Shown: positions 46,566-57,478, counted from the first letter of the stretch. The stretch is DNA of 64,000 nucleotides from Rothia terrae (GCF_012396615.1 NZ_JAAXPV010000004.1:82656-146655), one strand, 5' to 3'. Program-made: numbers and translations. The notes: generated by a model not told the origin, from the sequence alone.

Positions 46566-47498
46566 ATGTCGCAGTCAGCAAACACCCAAGGTACCTTCGG
46601 AGAACCCATTTTCGGTCGACTTCTGACCGCTATGGTGACACCCTTCTCGCAGGACGGCTCCGTTGACGAGAAGGCTACTGCAGAGCTCGCAACCCGACTC
46701 ATTGATCGTGGCCACGATGGTCTTATCGTCTGTGGCACCACCGGCGAGTACTCCACCATGACCGATGAAGAAAACGAGCGTGTTTTCCGCATCGTGAAAG
46801 AAGCAGTGGGTGATCGCGCAAAGATTGTCGCTGGCGTCGGCTCAAACGACACCGCACACACTTTACACCTGACCAAAGCTGCTGACCGCGTGGGTGTAGA
46901 CGGCTTGCTCGTTGTGACCCCCTACTACAACAAGCCCACTCAGTCCGGTTTGGTAGGGCACTTCAGCACTGTTGCGCAGTCCACCGATACTCCCGTCATG
47001 CTCTATGACATCCCCGGACGCGCAGGCATCCCGATTCAGCCCGATACCTACAAGGTTCTAGCTGAGCTCGACAACATCGTTGCAGTCAAGGACGCTAAAG
47101 CTGACCTTGGCGCTGCATCCGAGGTTATGGCATCTACCGACCTTCAGTACTACTCCGGCGATGACGGACTGACCCTTCCGTGGCTGAGCATCGGTGCAGT
47201 TGGCCTAGTAGGCGTGACCACCCACGTAGCACCGGAACTCTTCCGCAAACTCATCGATTCATTCGTTGAAAAAGACCTTGAAACCGCGCAGAGCATCCAC
47301 CGCGATCTCGTGCCCGTTATCCGCGCAGCTATGGGACGCGTGCCCGGCTGCGTGGCAGCAAAAGAAATCTTGAAATGGCAGGGCGAGCTGGAGAACAGCA
47401 CCGTACGCCTGCCGCACGTTGAGCCCACCGAAGCCGAAGCAACGGCTATGCGCGCTGACCTTCAGCAGTCGGTGATTGCATCAACACTGATTAAGTAA
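46566..47498 (+). CDS. dapA: 4-hydroxy-tetrahydrodipicolinate synthase
   Basis: Condenses pyruvate and aspartate semialdehyde, the committed step to lysine and meso-DAP. 310 residues, TIM barrel: GTTGEYSTMTDEE, YYNKPTQSGLVGHF with the active-site Tyr, YDIPGRAG, and the Schiff-base Lys at about 175 in VAVKDAKAD. No Shine-Dalgarno site is evident; TAAATT occupies -12 to -7 from the ATG, so the mRNA may be leaderless. Confidence 0.95.
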   Translation: MSQSANTQGTFGEPIFGRLLTAMVTPFSQDGSVDEKATAELATRLIDRGHDGLIVCGTTGEYSTMTDEENERVFRIVKEAVGDRAKIVAGVGSNDTAHTLHLTKAADRVGVDGLLVVTPYYNKPTQSGLVGHFSTVAQSTDTPVMLYDIPGRAGIPIQPDTYKVLAELDNIVAVKDAKADLGAASEVMASTDLQYYSGDDGLTLPWLSIGAVGLVGVTTHVAPELFRKLIDSFVEKDLETAQSIHRDLVPVIRAAMGRVPGCVAAKEILKWQGELENSTVRLPHVEPTEAEATAMRADLQQSVIASTLIK

Positions 47499-47577
47499 TA
47501 TCCCTCGTGAGACGGCGGGCTCAAAGACTGCAAATGTCTTTGGGTCCGTTTTTCACGGTTATAGAGAAAGGGGTCCT

Positions 47578-49287
47578 ATGACCCATCTTGAATTTGATTT
47601 GCCCCGCCCGCCGAAGCTGAAAAAAGACACTCTACGCGTTATCCCATTGGGCGGTTTGGGTGAAGTCGGCCGTAACATGACCGTCTACGAAATCAACGGC
47701 AAGCTGCTTGTTGTGGACTGCGGCGTGCTGTTCCCCGAGGAATCACAGCCCGGCGTTGACCTTATTCTGCCCGATATCAACTACCTGCTGAACCGCCTTG
47801 ACGATATCGTTGCTGTCATCTTGACCCACGGACATGAAGACCACATTGGTGCTGTTCCGTATCTGCTCAAGCGTCGCCCCGACATTCCTTTGGTCGGCTC
47901 ACAGCTAACCCTTGCGCTGGTTGAGGCAAAACTCGCTGAACACCGCATCAAGCCCTACACCCTCACCGTTGAAGAGAACATGGTTGAGGCATTTGGCCCT
48001 TACGAATGCGAATTCGTTGCGGTCAACCACTCGATTCCTGACGCGCTCGCTGTCTTCATCCGCACGAAGGCCGGTAAGGTTTTGCACACCGGCGACTTCA
48101 AGATGGACCAGCTACCGCTGGACGGACGCCTGACCGACCTGCGTCATTTTGCTCGTTTGGGAGAAGAAGGCATCGACCTGTTCTTGCCGGATTCAACGAA
48201 CGCTGAAGTTCCCGGCTTCACTCCGACCGAAAAGAACATCGGCGGCGTGCTGTCTCAGGTTTTCCGTGATGCACCGCGTCGCATCATCGTCGCGTCCTTC
48301 TCATCTCACGTTCACCGTGTACAGCAGGTGCTGGATGCCGCTCATGAGCGCGGACGCAAGGTTGTTCTGGTGGGTCGCTCAATGGTTCGCAACATGACCA
48401 TTGCAGAGAAGCTCGGTTACTTGAATGTTCCTGAAGGTATTCTGGTTGATCTCAAGAAGATCGATAACTACCGTCCTGAAGAAATCGTGATGATGTGCAC
48501 CGGCTCGCAGGGTGAGCCCATGGCAGCTCTTTCACGCATGGCAAACGGTGATCACAAGATTCAGATTGAGCAGGATGACACCGTGGTGCTCGCATCCTCA
48601 CTGATTCCCGGTAACGAAAACAGCGTGTTCCGTGTTATCAACGGTCTGATGAAGCTCGGCGCTAACGTTGTGCACAAGGGCAACGCGAAGGTTCACGTCT
48701 CTGGTCACGCAGCAGCCGGTGAACTGTTGTACTGCTACAACATTCTCAAGCCCAAGAACGTCATGCCGGTGCACGGCGAAATCCGTCACCTCATTGCCAA
48801 CGCTGAACTGGCTATCGAGACCGGTATTGACCCCGAAGGTGTCTTGGTTTGCGAAGATGGCGCAGTTGTCGATTTGGTCGACGGCAAAGCACGCGTGGTT
48901 GGCGCTGTCCCCAACGAGTACGTCTACGTTGATGGCCGTTCGGTCGGCGAGGTAACTGAAGACGACCTCAAGGACCGTCGCATCCTGGGCGAAGAAGGCT
49001 TCATCTCCATCGTTACTGTGATTGACCGCGACACCAAGCGCGTTGTCACCGGCCCCGATGTTCACGCTCGCGGTGTGGCAGAAGACGACTCTGTCTTTGA
49101 CGACATCACGCCCAAGATCACTGCAGCTTTGGAAGATGCCTTGCACATGGCACCCGAGAAGATTCACACTACTCACCAGCTGCAACAGATTGTTCGCCGC
49201 ACAATCGGCTCGTGGGTGGCACGTCGCCTGCGTCGTAAACCCATGATTATCCCTGTAGTGGTCGATACCCCTACCGAAGAGGACTAA
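47578..49287 (+). CDS. rnj: Ribonuclease J
   Basis: Metallo-beta-lactamase/beta-CASP nuclease with endo- and 5'-exoribonuclease activity in RNA turnover and rRNA maturation. 569 residues; the zinc motif HGHEDH is at 84-89, with further ligands in VNHSIPDA and TGDFKMD, and beta-CASP motifs FSSHVHRVQQV and TGSQGEP. C-terminal domain from about 450. AAAGGGGTCC precedes the ATG. The dapA-rnj-ftsK order is conserved in Actinobacteria. Confidence 0.95.
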   Translation: MTHLEFDLPRPPKLKKDTLRVIPLGGLGEVGRNMTVYEINGKLLVVDCGVLFPEESQPGVDLILPDINYLLNRLDDIVAVILTHGHEDHIGAVPYLLKRRPDIPLVGSQLTLALVEAKLAEHRIKPYTLTVEENMVEAFGPYECEFVAVNHSIPDALAVFIRTKAGKVLHTGDFKMDQLPLDGRLTDLRHFARLGEEGIDLFLPDSTNAEVPGFTPTEKNIGGVLSQVFRDAPRRIIVASFSSHVHRVQQVLDAAHERGRKVVLVGRSMVRNMTIAEKLGYLNVPEGILVDLKKIDNYRPEEIVMMCTGSQGEPMAALSRMANGDHKIQIEQDDTVVLASSLIPGNENSVFRVINGLMKLGANVVHKGNAKVHVSGHAAAGELLYCYNILKPKNVMPVHGEIRHLIANAELAIETGIDPEGVLVCEDGAVVDLVDGKARVVGAVPNEYVYVDGRSVGEVTEDDLKDRRILGEEGFISIVTVIDRDTKRVVTGPDVHARGVAEDDSVFDDITPKITAALEDALHMAPEKIHTTHQLQQIVRRTIGSWVARRLRRKPMIIPVVVDTPTEED

Positions 49288-49418
49288 ATATCCTGTAGGT
49301 TAAACTAGACGTTAAACCTTTTATTCACGGTTCATCACGCGCGCGTTAGACTGACTTCTTGGTACAAGGAGCGTCTGACGCGCGTGAGATGTTTTGATTC
49401 AACGCAACATTGGAAAGT

Positions 49419-52400
49419 ATGGCATCTCGTACACCTGCTCCACGTTCATCGGCATCAACTCGAAAAAATACCCGCAAAACCTCGGCTTCTAAGCGCGGAG
49501 GTTCCCGCGCGTCCTCATCAAAGTCTCGTTCGTCGCATCCTGAGCAAAGCTGGTTCAGCAAGGTTGTCCTCGGCGCGTGGCTCGCGCTGGCCCACACTGT
49601 GGGTGGGGCAGTGCGACGCATGGGCTTTTTGCGTACCGATTTAGATGCTACTGACCGCCGCGATGGTGGTGCTTTGCTGGTGCTTGTGCTCGGGTTGTTA
49701 ACAGCTCTGGTTGAGTGGTGGGCATGGCGCACCGCAGATACGTACTCGTGGATCGAAGCTCCCTTGCGTGCTTGGCATGTGCTTGTGGGCGGTACCTTCG
49801 GCCAGGGTGCTCTGCTGATTCCAATCTTTGCTGCAATCTTTTCGTTTAGAATTTTCAGGCATCCGCTAGAAGTCCGAGATAACAACCGCATTGCCATCGG
49901 CATGTTCATTATGGTGCTTGCCGGTTCAATGCTTGGCGCTAAACTAGCTGGCTTTCCTACATTGGTGGGCGGTTTCGAGAGCGTCTGGGCAGGCGGCGGT
50001 ATTCTCGGTTTGCTGACTGCTAATCCGGTTTCTCGACTTGTGGGCGGTCTCTCATTCTTTGAGTGGCTGGTCATTTTCCTCGTATTCGTTCTCGGTTTGC
50101 TGATTGTTACCAAAACGCCGCTGCGTCAGGTAGGGCCTCGTCTAGTCCATCTCATGAGCGTTGCACTCGGTGAGGCTCCGGAACGTCCAGAAGCGCGGTC
50201 AAAGAACGATAAAACGCGCCTTTTGGACGGCGAAGAACACGATCGTTCTTACCTGTACGATGAACCCGATACCGCTTCTCACCATGAACGTAAGGGACTG
50301 CTTGCTTGGCTTGGGTTCGGTCATTCTCATGAGGATGACCGCCGACTGGACCGCTATGACGGAGACGACGCGTTCGACACCGCTCTTTTGCACACCGATG
50401 ATTCTGTGCCTGAAACAGTGCCTCAGCAGCGCGTAACCCAGGCATTCGACGTGGAAGCACCCGCTAAAAAGCGCAAGAAATCAAAGAAGCGCACTCCCGA
50501 TTTGTTCGATCAGGGCAACTGGGAAGACGAGTCAGATGCTCCTGCACAGCGCCTTAGCCAGGCTCAGCAGGCTGCACAGGACTACGGACGCGTTCCTCAA
50601 GAACCCGCAGAATCTGTGGCTGCATCTCGTTTTGACAAGGGCGATGCTTCTGCAGCTAGAGCTTCACGCAGTGCATCCTCTGAAGAACCATCGGCTGCTG
50701 CCGCACCCGAACCCGCTCAACAGCAGGCACCGCGTCCTACGGTGCCGCGTCCCGGAGCTAACTCTGCTGCTAAACCCGCTGTGCCTTCACCGGCATCAGC
50801 ACCTGCCGCTCAACAGCAGGCACCTGCGCGGGTAGCTAACAACACCGTTGCTGAGCCTACCCAGGCGCCGCGTCCGGCACAAAGTGTGCAGTCATCTGCC
50901 GGCAATTATGATTTGCCGGCTGAGTCGATGCTTGAAGCTGGGCCTCCCGCCAAGGAATCTTCAGAGGTCAACGAGCAAGTAGTAGAGGCACTCACAGGTG
51001 TTCTCAGCCAGTTCAACGTTGATGCTGAAGTCACCGGCTTCTCACGTGGTCCTACCGTTACTCGCTACGAGATTGAGCTTGGTCCGGGTACCAAGGTTGA
51101 GCGTGTTACGGCACTGTCAAAGAATATTTCTTACGCAGTGGCATCTGCTGATGTGCGTATTCTTTCACCGATTCCTGGCAAGTCCGCTATCGGTATTGAG
51201 ATCCCCAATACTGACCGCGAAACCGTGGTCTTGGGCGATGTTTTGCGTTCTCCGCAGGCACACAGCAACGAGCATCCTATGGTCATGGGCGTTGGTAAGG
51301 ACGTCGAAGGCGGGTTCGTTTTGGCGAACCTCGCTAAGATGCCGCACATGCTGGTGGCTGGTGCTACCGGTGCCGGTAAATCATCGTTTGTGAACTCGAT
51401 GATTACCTCGATTTTGATGCGCGCAACCCCTGACCAGGTTCGTCTTGTCATGGTTGACCCCAAGCGTGTGGAACTCACCGCCTATGAGGGTATTCCGCAT
51501 CTGATTACGCCGATTATTACTAACCCCAAGAAGGCTGCTGAAGCTTTGCAATGGGTAGTGCGTGAGATGGATGCGCGCTATGATGATTTGGCGCATTACG
51601 GCTACAAGCACATTGACGACTTCAACAAGGCTGTCAAAGCCGGCAAGATTACTGCGGATCCCGGTTCTAAACGTGAGCTGAAGGCTTACCCCTACCTGCT
51701 GGTGATTGTTGACGAGCTTGCTGACTTGATGATGGTCGCTCCTCGTGACGTTGAAGAGTCCATCGTGCGTATCACTCAGCTGGCGCGTGCCGCCGGTATT
51801 CACCTGGTTCTGGCAACCCAGCGTCCTTCAGTTGATGTTGTCACCGGTCTGATTAAGGCGAACGTCCCCTCACGTATGGCGTTTGCGACGTCATCGGTGA
51901 CTGACTCCCGCGTGGTGTTGGACCAGCCCGGTGCTGAGAAGTTGATCGGTCAAGGTGACGCTCTTTTCTTGCCGATGGGTGCATCCAAGCCGATGCGTGT
52001 TCAGGGCGCGTGGGTTGGTGAATCCGAGATTCACGAGGTCGTTGAGCACGTAAAGACTCAGATGCCGGTGCACTACCGCGACGATGTTATTCAGGCGGCT
52101 CCCAAGAAAAAGATTGATGACGACATTGGGGATGACCTGGACGTTCTGTTGCAGGCGGCAGAGCTGGTTGTTACCACACAATTCGGTTCGACCTCGATGC
52201 TACAGCGTAAGCTGCGCGTTGGTTTCGCTAAGGCAGGACGCCTCATGGATCTTTTGGAATCTCGTGAGATTGTTGGCCCGTCAGAGGGCTCTAAGGCACG
52301 TGATGTTTTGGTTCAGCCTGATGATCTGCCGACCGTTCTTGCTCGTTTGCGCGGTGAAGATCCACCGGCACCGGCTGAACAGCCCGTCGATCTTGTAGCT

Positions 52401-52496
52401 CAGTCACAGGATCAGATGGGGGAGCCTGCTGTTGACTATTTCGATGAAGCCGATGACCCGGACAGCGAGGACGCTTGGAATCTTACCGGTCGCTAG
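49419..52496 (+). CDS. ftsK: DNA translocase FtsK/SpoIIIE
   Basis: Septal DNA pump for chromosome dimer resolution and segregation. 1025 residues from the ATG at 49419 (an in-frame TTG lies 9 bases earlier; neither ribosome site is ideal). Order: basic N terminus, four transmembrane helices (about 75-235), a long Ala/Pro/Gln-rich linker (about 260-510), the RecA-like motor with Walker [10 protein letters not shown] (about 648) and [17 protein letters not shown], and a winged-helix gamma domain (about 920-975). Confidence 0.94.
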   Translation: MASRTPAPRSSASTRKNTRKTSASKRGGSRASSSKSRSSHPEQSWFSKVVLGAWLALAHTVGGAVRRMGFLRTDLDATDRRDGGALLVLVLGLLTALVEWWAWRTADTYSWIEAPLRAWHVLVGGTFGQGALLIPIFAAIFSFRIFRHPLEVRDNNRIAIGMFIMVLAGSMLGAKLAGFPTLVGGFESVWAGGGILGLLTANPVSRLVGGLSFFEWLVIFLVFVLGLLIVTKTPLRQVGPRLVHLMSVALGEAPERPEARSKNDKTRLLDGEEHDRSYLYDEPDTASHHERKGLLAWLGFGHSHEDDRRLDRYDGDDAFDTALLHTDDSVPETVPQQRVTQAFDVEAPAKKRKKSKKRTPDLFDQGNWEDESDAPAQRLSQAQQAAQDYGRVPQEPAESVAASRFDKGDASAARASRSASSEEPSAAAAPEPAQQQAPRPTVPRPGANSAAKPAVPSPASAPAAQQQAPARVANNTVAEPTQAPRPAQSVQSSAGNYDLPAESMLEAGPPAKESSEVNEQVVEALTGVLSQFNVDAEVTGFSRGPTVTRYEIELGPGTKVERVTALSKNISYAVASADVRILSPIPGKSAIGIEIPNTDRETVVLGDVLRSPQAHSNEHPMVMGVGKDVEGGFVLANLAKMPHMLVAGATGAGKSSFVNSMITSILMRATPDQVRLVMVDPKRVELTAYEGIPHLITPIITNPKKAAEALQWVVREMDARYDDLAHYGYKHIDDFNKAVKAGKITADPGSKRELKAYPYLLVIVDELADLMMVAPRDVEESIVRITQLARAAGIHLVLATQRPSVDVVTGLIKANVPSRMAFATSSVTDSRVVLDQPGAEKLIGQGDALFLPMGASKPMRVQGAWVGESEIHEVVEHVKTQMPVHYRDDVIQAAPKKKIDDDIGDDLDVLLQAAELVVTTQFGSTSMLQRKLRVGFAKAGRLMDLLESREIVGPSEGSKARDVLVQPDDLPTVLARLRGEDPPAPAEQPVDLVAQSQDQMGEPAVDYFDEADDPDSEDAWNLTGR

Positions 52497-52587
52497 TGGT
52501 CACCGCATCGCCGCGTCACCTCACCTGAACTTCCGAGGTAGCGTACTGTAAAGATATATACGCTTTCTCTAGCTTTGAAAGGGCATC

Positions 52588-53196
52588 ATGAGTGTAGATA
52601 CCGCACCTAACTCATCGAACTGGAACCTGCCTAACGCTTTGACTGCGTTGCGCATTGTGATGGTTCCTGTGTTCATTTGGCTGTTGTGGGCAGGTGGCAC
52701 TCACGGTGATGCCAGCTTGTCGATGCGTTGGTGGGCTGTTGCCGTCTTTATTCTTGCCATGATTACAGATTGGCTTGATGGGTCTATTGCTCGTTCTCGT
52801 AATCTGATTACCAGCTTTGGCAAGATTGCTGATCCGATTGCCGATAAGTTGCTCACCGGTGCAGCTTTTGTGGTGCTGTCGATGCTCGGTGAGTTGTGGT
52901 GGTGGGTGACAATCGTTATTTTGGTTCGTGAGTGGGGAATTACCATCATGCGCTTGTTTATTATCAAGTACGGTGTGATGGCTGCGTCGAAGGGTGGCAA
53001 GCTTAAGACTGTTTTGCAGACGGTTGCGCTCGTTCTGATGATTCTCCCGTTGGGTCAGCTGGGTACGTGGGCTCTGTGGCCCGGGTGGATTGTCATGGGC
53101 GCCGTCGTGGTGGTCACTGTCGTTACCGGTATTGATTACGTGGTCAAAGCAATGCAGCTGCGTCGTGATTACTATGCCAACCAGGGTGCGCGCTAA
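52588..53196 (+). CDS. pgsA: CDP-diacylglycerol-glycerol-3-phosphate phosphatidyltransferase
   Basis: Makes phosphatidylglycerol phosphate from the CdsA product and glycerol-3-phosphate. 202 residues with about five helices; the CDP-alcohol phosphotransferase motif is intact at 61-86 (DWLDGSIARS...GKIADPIAD). Related CDP-alcohol transferases share the motif, so the exact acceptor is inferred from family and from its place after ftsK. GAAAGGG precedes the ATG. It overlaps cinA by one base. Confidence 0.9.
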   Translation: MSVDTAPNSSNWNLPNALTALRIVMVPVFIWLLWAGGTHGDASLSMRWWAVAVFILAMITDWLDGSIARSRNLITSFGKIADPIADKLLTGAAFVVLSMLGELWWWVTIVILVREWGITIMRLFIIKYGVMAASKGGKLKTVLQTVALVLMILPLGQLGTWALWPGWIVMGAVVVVTVVTGIDYVVKAMQLRRDYYANQGAR

Positions 53197-53693
53197 TGTC
53201 AGATGTGCAGCAACTGAGCGCCGAGGTTATTTCTTGCGCTAAGGACGCCGGCGTTCAGCTAGCTACAGCGGAGTCATTAACCGCCGGGCTGGTGGGCGCA
53301 ACAATCTGTGATGTCTCGGGGGCTTCTGCGGTCTATCGCGGGGGAGTTATCTCTTACAGTAGCGATATCAAAGCGGAGGTTCTTGGCGTCAGCTCAGAAC
53401 TATTAGTGACGCGCGGTGCAGTGGACGCTGAGGTCTCCATGCAGATGGCAGAAGGCACTGCCCGTGTTTGTAAAGCGGAGGTCGGTATCTCAACTACGGG
53501 TGTTGCCGGGCCTGATCCTTTGGACGGTAAACCGGTAGGTACTGTCTTTTTGGGAGTAGCCAGCCCTCGCGGTCGACGTTCTCGCGAGCTTCACTGCACC
53601 GGAGATAGAGCGGCTATCCGTCAGCAATCGGTGCAAGAGGCATTGGAGCTTCTGCTCGAAGAGCTGACTGCGATGAAAAAATTTTCTTCATAA
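53196..53693 (+). CDS. CinA C-terminal-domain amidohydrolase (PncC-like)
   Basis: 165 residues equal to the C-terminal domain of CinA, known in several bacteria as nicotinamide-mononucleotide deamidase. Seen: TAESLTAGLVGATICDVSGASAVYRGGVISYS (read in parts), and GVAGPDPLDGKPVGTVFLG. The N-terminal COG1058 domain of full-length CinA is absent, which is usual in Actinobacteria. TAATG overlap with pgsA indicates coupled translation. Confidence 0.92.
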   Translation: MSDVQQLSAEVISCAKDAGVQLATAESLTAGLVGATICDVSGASAVYRGGVISYSSDIKAEVLGVSSELLVTRGAVDAEVSMQMAEGTARVCKAEVGISTTGVAGPDPLDGKPVGTVFLGVASPRGRRSRELHCTGDRAAIRQQSVQEALELLLEELTAMKKFSS

Positions 53694-53999
53694 AATTTTT
53701 CTGTACTGTGCGGAATAAAAACGACGCCGGTGCGTTATACACAAGTGAACGTAGAAAATTTTGAGTAGGATTCAGCAAAGGACTCAGGTTTCTTTGAGGT
53801 TATTGCCAGCTAATCACTGGTAAAACAGGGAAGAAAATCAAAGGTTTAAACGTTTAGATAGATGAATAGAACGTTACATTCTCCGTAACCTTCTAGATTT
53901 AGCTATACGAGCCGAACGATATCCAGTAGGCTTATGAACTAATAAGTTGCGCACAATGACAGAGAAAGCGCACCGACATACCGGGAGATTGGTATAAAA
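53694..53999. other. 306-base gap upstream of clgR
   Basis: AT-rich, non-coding. An AT-rich inverted repeat (gaaaaaatttt / aaaatttttc, about 53674-53700) spans the cinA stop and may act as a terminator. The rest presumably holds the clgR promoter; I saw no clear ClgR-type box or other repeated motif. Confidence 0.5.
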
Positions 54000-54452
54000 A
54001 TGACAAAGCAACCCGTATCCGTGAACGGTGTCGTCCGTTGGAGGGATGTGGGTCAGTCTGAAAATGCTGCACCTGCAACCCACGCACCGAAGTCCGTTCT
54101 ACTTCGTCACGCTATTGGTGAGGTGCTGCGCGATGTTCGTCAGCGTCAGGCACGTACTCTGCGCGAAGTTTCACACAGCGCGCGTGTTTCACTTGGCTAC
54201 TTGAGCGAAGTTGAGCGTGGCCAGAAAGAAGCGTCATCCGAGTTGCTCGCATCAATCTGCGAAGCTTTGGATATCACTCTTTCACAGATGCTTCGCGAGG
54301 TTTCAGACCGCATGGCGGCTGAGGAGAACTTCACTGTTCCTGATACCGTTCCAGCTGAGTTCTCAGACCAGTTCAAGCGTGAATACGGAATCTCCGCTAC
54401 CTCAAGCAAGGATATTCCGCGTGATGCAGGTACTTACACTGCCGCTCGCTAA
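54000..54452 (+). CDS. clgR: ClgR-type XRE transcription regulator
   Basis: 150 residues. The helix-turn-helix domain (about 33-100: [40 protein letters not shown]) is nearly invariant in ClgR, the activator of clp protease genes in Actinobacteria. About 30 residues precede the usual start of the family. The C terminus ends in a small-residue tail like that by which ClgR is degraded in relatives. Position after pgsA-cinA is the canonical one. Confidence 0.9.
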   Translation: MTKQPVSVNGVVRWRDVGQSENAAPATHAPKSVLLRHAIGEVLRDVRQRQARTLREVSHSARVSLGYLSEVERGQKEASSELLASICEALDITLSQMLREVSDRMAAEENFTVPDTVPAEFSDQFKREYGISATSSKDIPRDAGTYTAAR

Positions 54453-54471
54453 AAAAGTTTTATAGCGCAAT

Positions 54472-54501
54472 ACCCCGTTCGCCAGGTGTGGTGGGCGGGG
54501 T
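54472..54501 (+). terminator. Terminator after clgR
   Basis: Stem accccgttcgcc / ggtgggcggggt around a short loop, followed by a T-rich stretch. Confidence 0.7.
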
Positions 54502-54547
54502 CTTGTGTTGTGTAGCTGGAGAATAAGTTTGGTAGGGGAGGCAATAC

Positions 54548-54769
54548 ATGAAGCTGAGTCAATTTTGGTTTTTGATGGAGAACGAGTTCGGAAAAACCTA
54601 CTCTAAGGTGCTGGCTCGGGATCTTGTGCTGAGTGAATTTGGAAATATCACGGCGCTAGAGGCTATTGACCGTGGCGAAAAAGTTGCTGATGTGTGGGAC
54701 GCCGTGTGTGCGATGCAGGATGTTCCGCCGGAGCGTCGCTGGGGACCGGATATTCCACCTAAACCGTAA
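54548..54769 (+). CDS. DUF3046 protein
   Basis: 73 residues of an actinobacterial family found immediately before recA. Family signature visible throughout: MKLSQFWFLMENEFGKTYSK, LARDLVLSEFG, ALEAIDRGEKVADVWDAVC and the terminal PPERRWG. Function unknown. GGGGAGG precedes the ATG. Confidence 0.9.
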   Translation: MKLSQFWFLMENEFGKTYSKVLARDLVLSEFGNITALEAIDRGEKVADVWDAVCAMQDVPPERRWGPDIPPKP

Positions 54770-54811
54770 GTGAATGAACGGTGGCTCTGAAGGATTTCAC
54801 TCAAAGATTAT

Positions 54812-54856
54812 TCGAAGATGTGTTCCCGTACTATTTTTAATAGAAAATATGTTCGA
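54812..54856. promoter_or_regulatory. Two LexA-type SOS boxes upstream of recA
   Basis: Against the Gram-positive/actinobacterial consensus TCGAAC-N4-GTTCGA, tcgaagatgtgttccc (54812-54827) matches 9 of 12 and tagaaaatatgttcga (54841-54856) matches 10 of 12. They lie about 190-230 bases before the recA start. Confidence 0.6.
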
Positions 54857-55041
54857 AAAGCTGTAAGCTTGTGTCCACAATGAAAAAACTTCGGGAAAAA
54901 TCGCGAAGTTATCCACAGATTTTAGAAACCGCCTTATATTGTCAGTCGGTACCTGTACCGTGGTGACTAAGAAATAACGCAAGACCGCATCAACGCGGTA
55001 AAACTTTGAAGTAACCACACGACCAAAGAGGAAAAGTACGT

Positions 55042-56163
55042 ATGGCAGCGAAAGCACGTTCAAATACTTCAGTAAGCCAGGTAACCGGTAGCGACCGCGA
55101 AAAGGCGCTGGAAACTGTTCTTGCACAGATCGACAAGAACTACGGTAAGGGTTCAGTGATGCGACTGGGCGATCGTGAACAGCAGAAGGTAGAGACTATC
55201 TCTACCGGTGCTCTGTCGTTGGACGCGGCGCTCGGCATTGGCGGTTTGCCTCGTGGCCGCGTCGTAGAAATCTACGGCCCCGAATCATCAGGTAAAACCA
55301 CCGTGGCTTTGCACGCGATTGCAAGTGTCCAGAAAGAGGGCGGCATTGCAGCTTTTATCGACGCTGAGCACGCTCTTGACCCTGTCTATGCAGCAAAGTT
55401 GGGTGTAGATACCGACGCACTTTTGGTCTCACAGCCTGACACTGGTGAACAGGCGCTTGAAATCATGGACATGCTCGTTGGCTCGGGATCCATCGATATC
55501 ATCGTCATCGACTCCGTAGCGGCACTGACACCGCGCGCTGAAATCGAAGGCGAAATGGGCGACTCACACGTCGGTCTTCAGGCTCGTCTGATGAGCCAGG
55601 CGCTCCGTAAGATTACCGGTCGCCTGTCTCAGACCGGCACTACCGCAATCTTCATCAACCAGTTGCGTGAAAAGATCGGTGTATTCTTCGGCTCACCTGA
55701 AACCACCACCGGTGGCAAGGCACTTAAGTTCTACGCATCAGTGCGCATCGACATCCGCCGTATTGAGACCCTCAAGGACGGCGCGAACCCCATCGGTAAC
55801 CGCACCCGCGCCAAGATCGTCAAGAACAAGATGGCTCCTCCCTTCAAGCAGGCTGAATTCGACATCCTCTACGGTGAAGGCATCTCTATCGAGGGCGGCA
55901 TTATCGATATGGGTGTTGAAAACGGCATCGTGAAGAAGTCCGGCGCATGGTTCACCTATGAAGGCGACCAGCTGGGGCAGGGCAAAGAAAATGCCCGCCG
56001 CTTCCTCAAAGACAACCCCGAGCTTGCAGAAGAGATTCAGTACAAGACTCTTGTAAAGCTTGGCATCATTGAGGACGGCGAAGAAGCTCCCGAAGGTATC
56101 GTTCCTGAAGGCGCTCTCGATGACACCATTGATCCTTTGGAAGACTTGCCTGAGAACTTCTAA
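55042..56163 (+). CDS. recA: Recombinase RecA
   Basis: Strand-exchange ATPase of homologous recombination and co-protease for LexA. 373 residues; Walker A GPESSGKT at 79-86, Walker [11 protein letters not shown], and the L2 region with [22 protein letters not shown] (two blocks). Acidic C-terminal tail. GAGGAAAAG precedes the ATG. SOS-type boxes lie upstream and a strong terminator follows, so recA can be expressed apart from recX. Confidence 0.98.
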   Translation: MAAKARSNTSVSQVTGSDREKALETVLAQIDKNYGKGSVMRLGDREQQKVETISTGALSLDAALGIGGLPRGRVVEIYGPESSGKTTVALHAIASVQKEGGIAAFIDAEHALDPVYAAKLGVDTDALLVSQPDTGEQALEIMDMLVGSGSIDIIVIDSVAALTPRAEIEGEMGDSHVGLQARLMSQALRKITGRLSQTGTTAIFINQLREKIGVFFGSPETTTGGKALKFYASVRIDIRRIETLKDGANPIGNRTRAKIVKNKMAPPFKQAEFDILYGEGISIEGGIIDMGVENGIVKKSGAWFTYEGDQLGQGKENARRFLKDNPELAEEIQYKTLVKLGIIEDGEEAPEGIVPEGALDDTIDPLEDLPENF

Positions 56164-56174
56164 ACCACGATATA

Positions 56175-56214
56175 AAAAGTGCTGCCGCCTGATGTAAGGT
56201 GGCAGCACTTTTTT
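56175..56214 (+). terminator. Rho-independent terminator after recA
   Basis: Stem aaaagtgctgcc / ggcagcactttt followed by T residues. Confidence 0.93.
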
Positions 56215-56432
56215 GTAGTTGCAGACGCTACAGAATATCGGGCGGAAAATACGTTAGGTCTTTAGCCGCTCGTGATGCTGATCTTCATCATAGATAAAAT
56301 TAACGTGAGCGGATGCTGATGGCAGGAACAAAGAGCGTGCCGAATGGTCTTACGATATGAAGATGGCGTGAGTACAACACAATCTGCGCCTGCATATGCC
56401 TCAGAAAAAACGCGCGTAGAAAGGAGCTCCCC

Positions 56433-57470
56433 ATGCTTGATAAGGAATACCCTGACTGGCATCCGGCTGCTACCGGTGCCCGCGAAGAAAAACCGGGGGA
56501 AACCGTTATCGCCTCGCGCAATAGCGAGCGTGTGGGAACTCAGTATACGGGCACTAGCGGCAAGAAAGCGTCCTTCGGTGCAAACGCATCAGGTGAGGAA
56601 GATCGAGGTACAGACAGGAACAGGACCTACAACGGCAAGAAGTCAAAGTACGGTCAACGCAGATACAACACGGCTCGTAAGAAGGGGTTCCGCAAGCCCC
56701 CGGTTAAGTACTTACAGAATTCACCTTTTGCGCCAGCTATGGGAGCTTCTGCAGGTGCAGAGGAAGAAACACAAAATCGTGGCTCCCTCAAGACCGGTGC
56801 GCGTCCTGCTAAACGTCCTATGTTCCGTGAAGACAGTCGCCTGAGCCAGTCCGACACCGAGGAAGACCTGGCAATGTATGCCCTACACGGTGTAGGTGTG
56901 CCGGGCGAAGAAGAAAAATCCGGAAAAAGGAAAAAGAAGGAACCTGAAAGCGAATTCACCATGGCCAAGAATATTGTGCTGAACCAGTTGGCGATGGCTC
57001 CGCGTTCTCGTGCACAACTGGCGAAAAAACTTGCTGACCGGGAAATTTCTGAGGAAACTGCGGAAGATATTCTGAGCCGTTTTGAGGCGGTCAACCTCAT
57101 TAACGATGCTGAGTTCGCTGAGGTGTACGTGCGTACACGCGCTAACGTGAAAAAGCTGAGCAAGAACGCTATTCGACGCGAGCTCAAACAGAAAGGCGTT
57201 GAAGGCGAGGCTGCTGAAGTAGCACTTGAACAGCGCAGCGATGAGGATGAGCGGAGTGACGCTCACGCATTGGTGGCAAAGAAACTTCGCCCGTCCATGG
57301 ATTTTTCTGACCGTAAGGAAAAAGACAAGATTATGCGTCGTTTGGTGGGGATGCTGGCGCGTAAAGGGTATCCGCCATCGATGGCGTTTGGTGTCGTTAA
57401 GGATGAAATTGAGCGTTATGTCCAGGAGAACGGTCTGGATGCAACAGGCGACGACGATTATTACTTTTAG
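56433..57470 (+). CDS. recX: Regulatory protein RecX with long N-terminal extension
   Basis: Inhibits or remodels RecA filaments. The RecX domain is residues about 176-335 (NIVLNQLAMAPRSRAQLAKKL, ILSRFEAVNLINDAEFAEVYV, LVGMLARKGYPPSMAFGVVKDEIE in parts). The first 175 residues are charged, Arg/Lys/Gly-rich and low-complexity, making the protein 345 residues against a usual 150-270. The ATG has AAAGGAG ideally placed, so the extension appears to be translated. Confidence 0.88.
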   Translation: MLDKEYPDWHPAATGAREEKPGETVIASRNSERVGTQYTGTSGKKASFGANASGEEDRGTDRNRTYNGKKSKYGQRRYNTARKKGFRKPPVKYLQNSPFAPAMGASAGAEEETQNRGSLKTGARPAKRPMFREDSRLSQSDTEEDLAMYALHGVGVPGEEEKSGKRKKKEPESEFTMAKNIVLNQLAMAPRSRAQLAKKLADREISEETAEDILSRFEAVNLINDAEFAEVYVRTRANVKKLSKNAIRRELKQKGVEGEAAEVALEQRSDEDERSDAHALVAKKLRPSMDFSDRKEKDKIMRRLVGMLARKGYPPSMAFGVVKDEIERYVQENGLDATGDDDYYF

Positions 57471-57478
57471 GAAGTGAC

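Noticed and set aside
49346..50113. 255-codon minus-strand ORF
   Set aside because: Antisense of the ftsK N-terminal membrane region; Ser/Pro/Arg-rich composition is that of a shadow frame.
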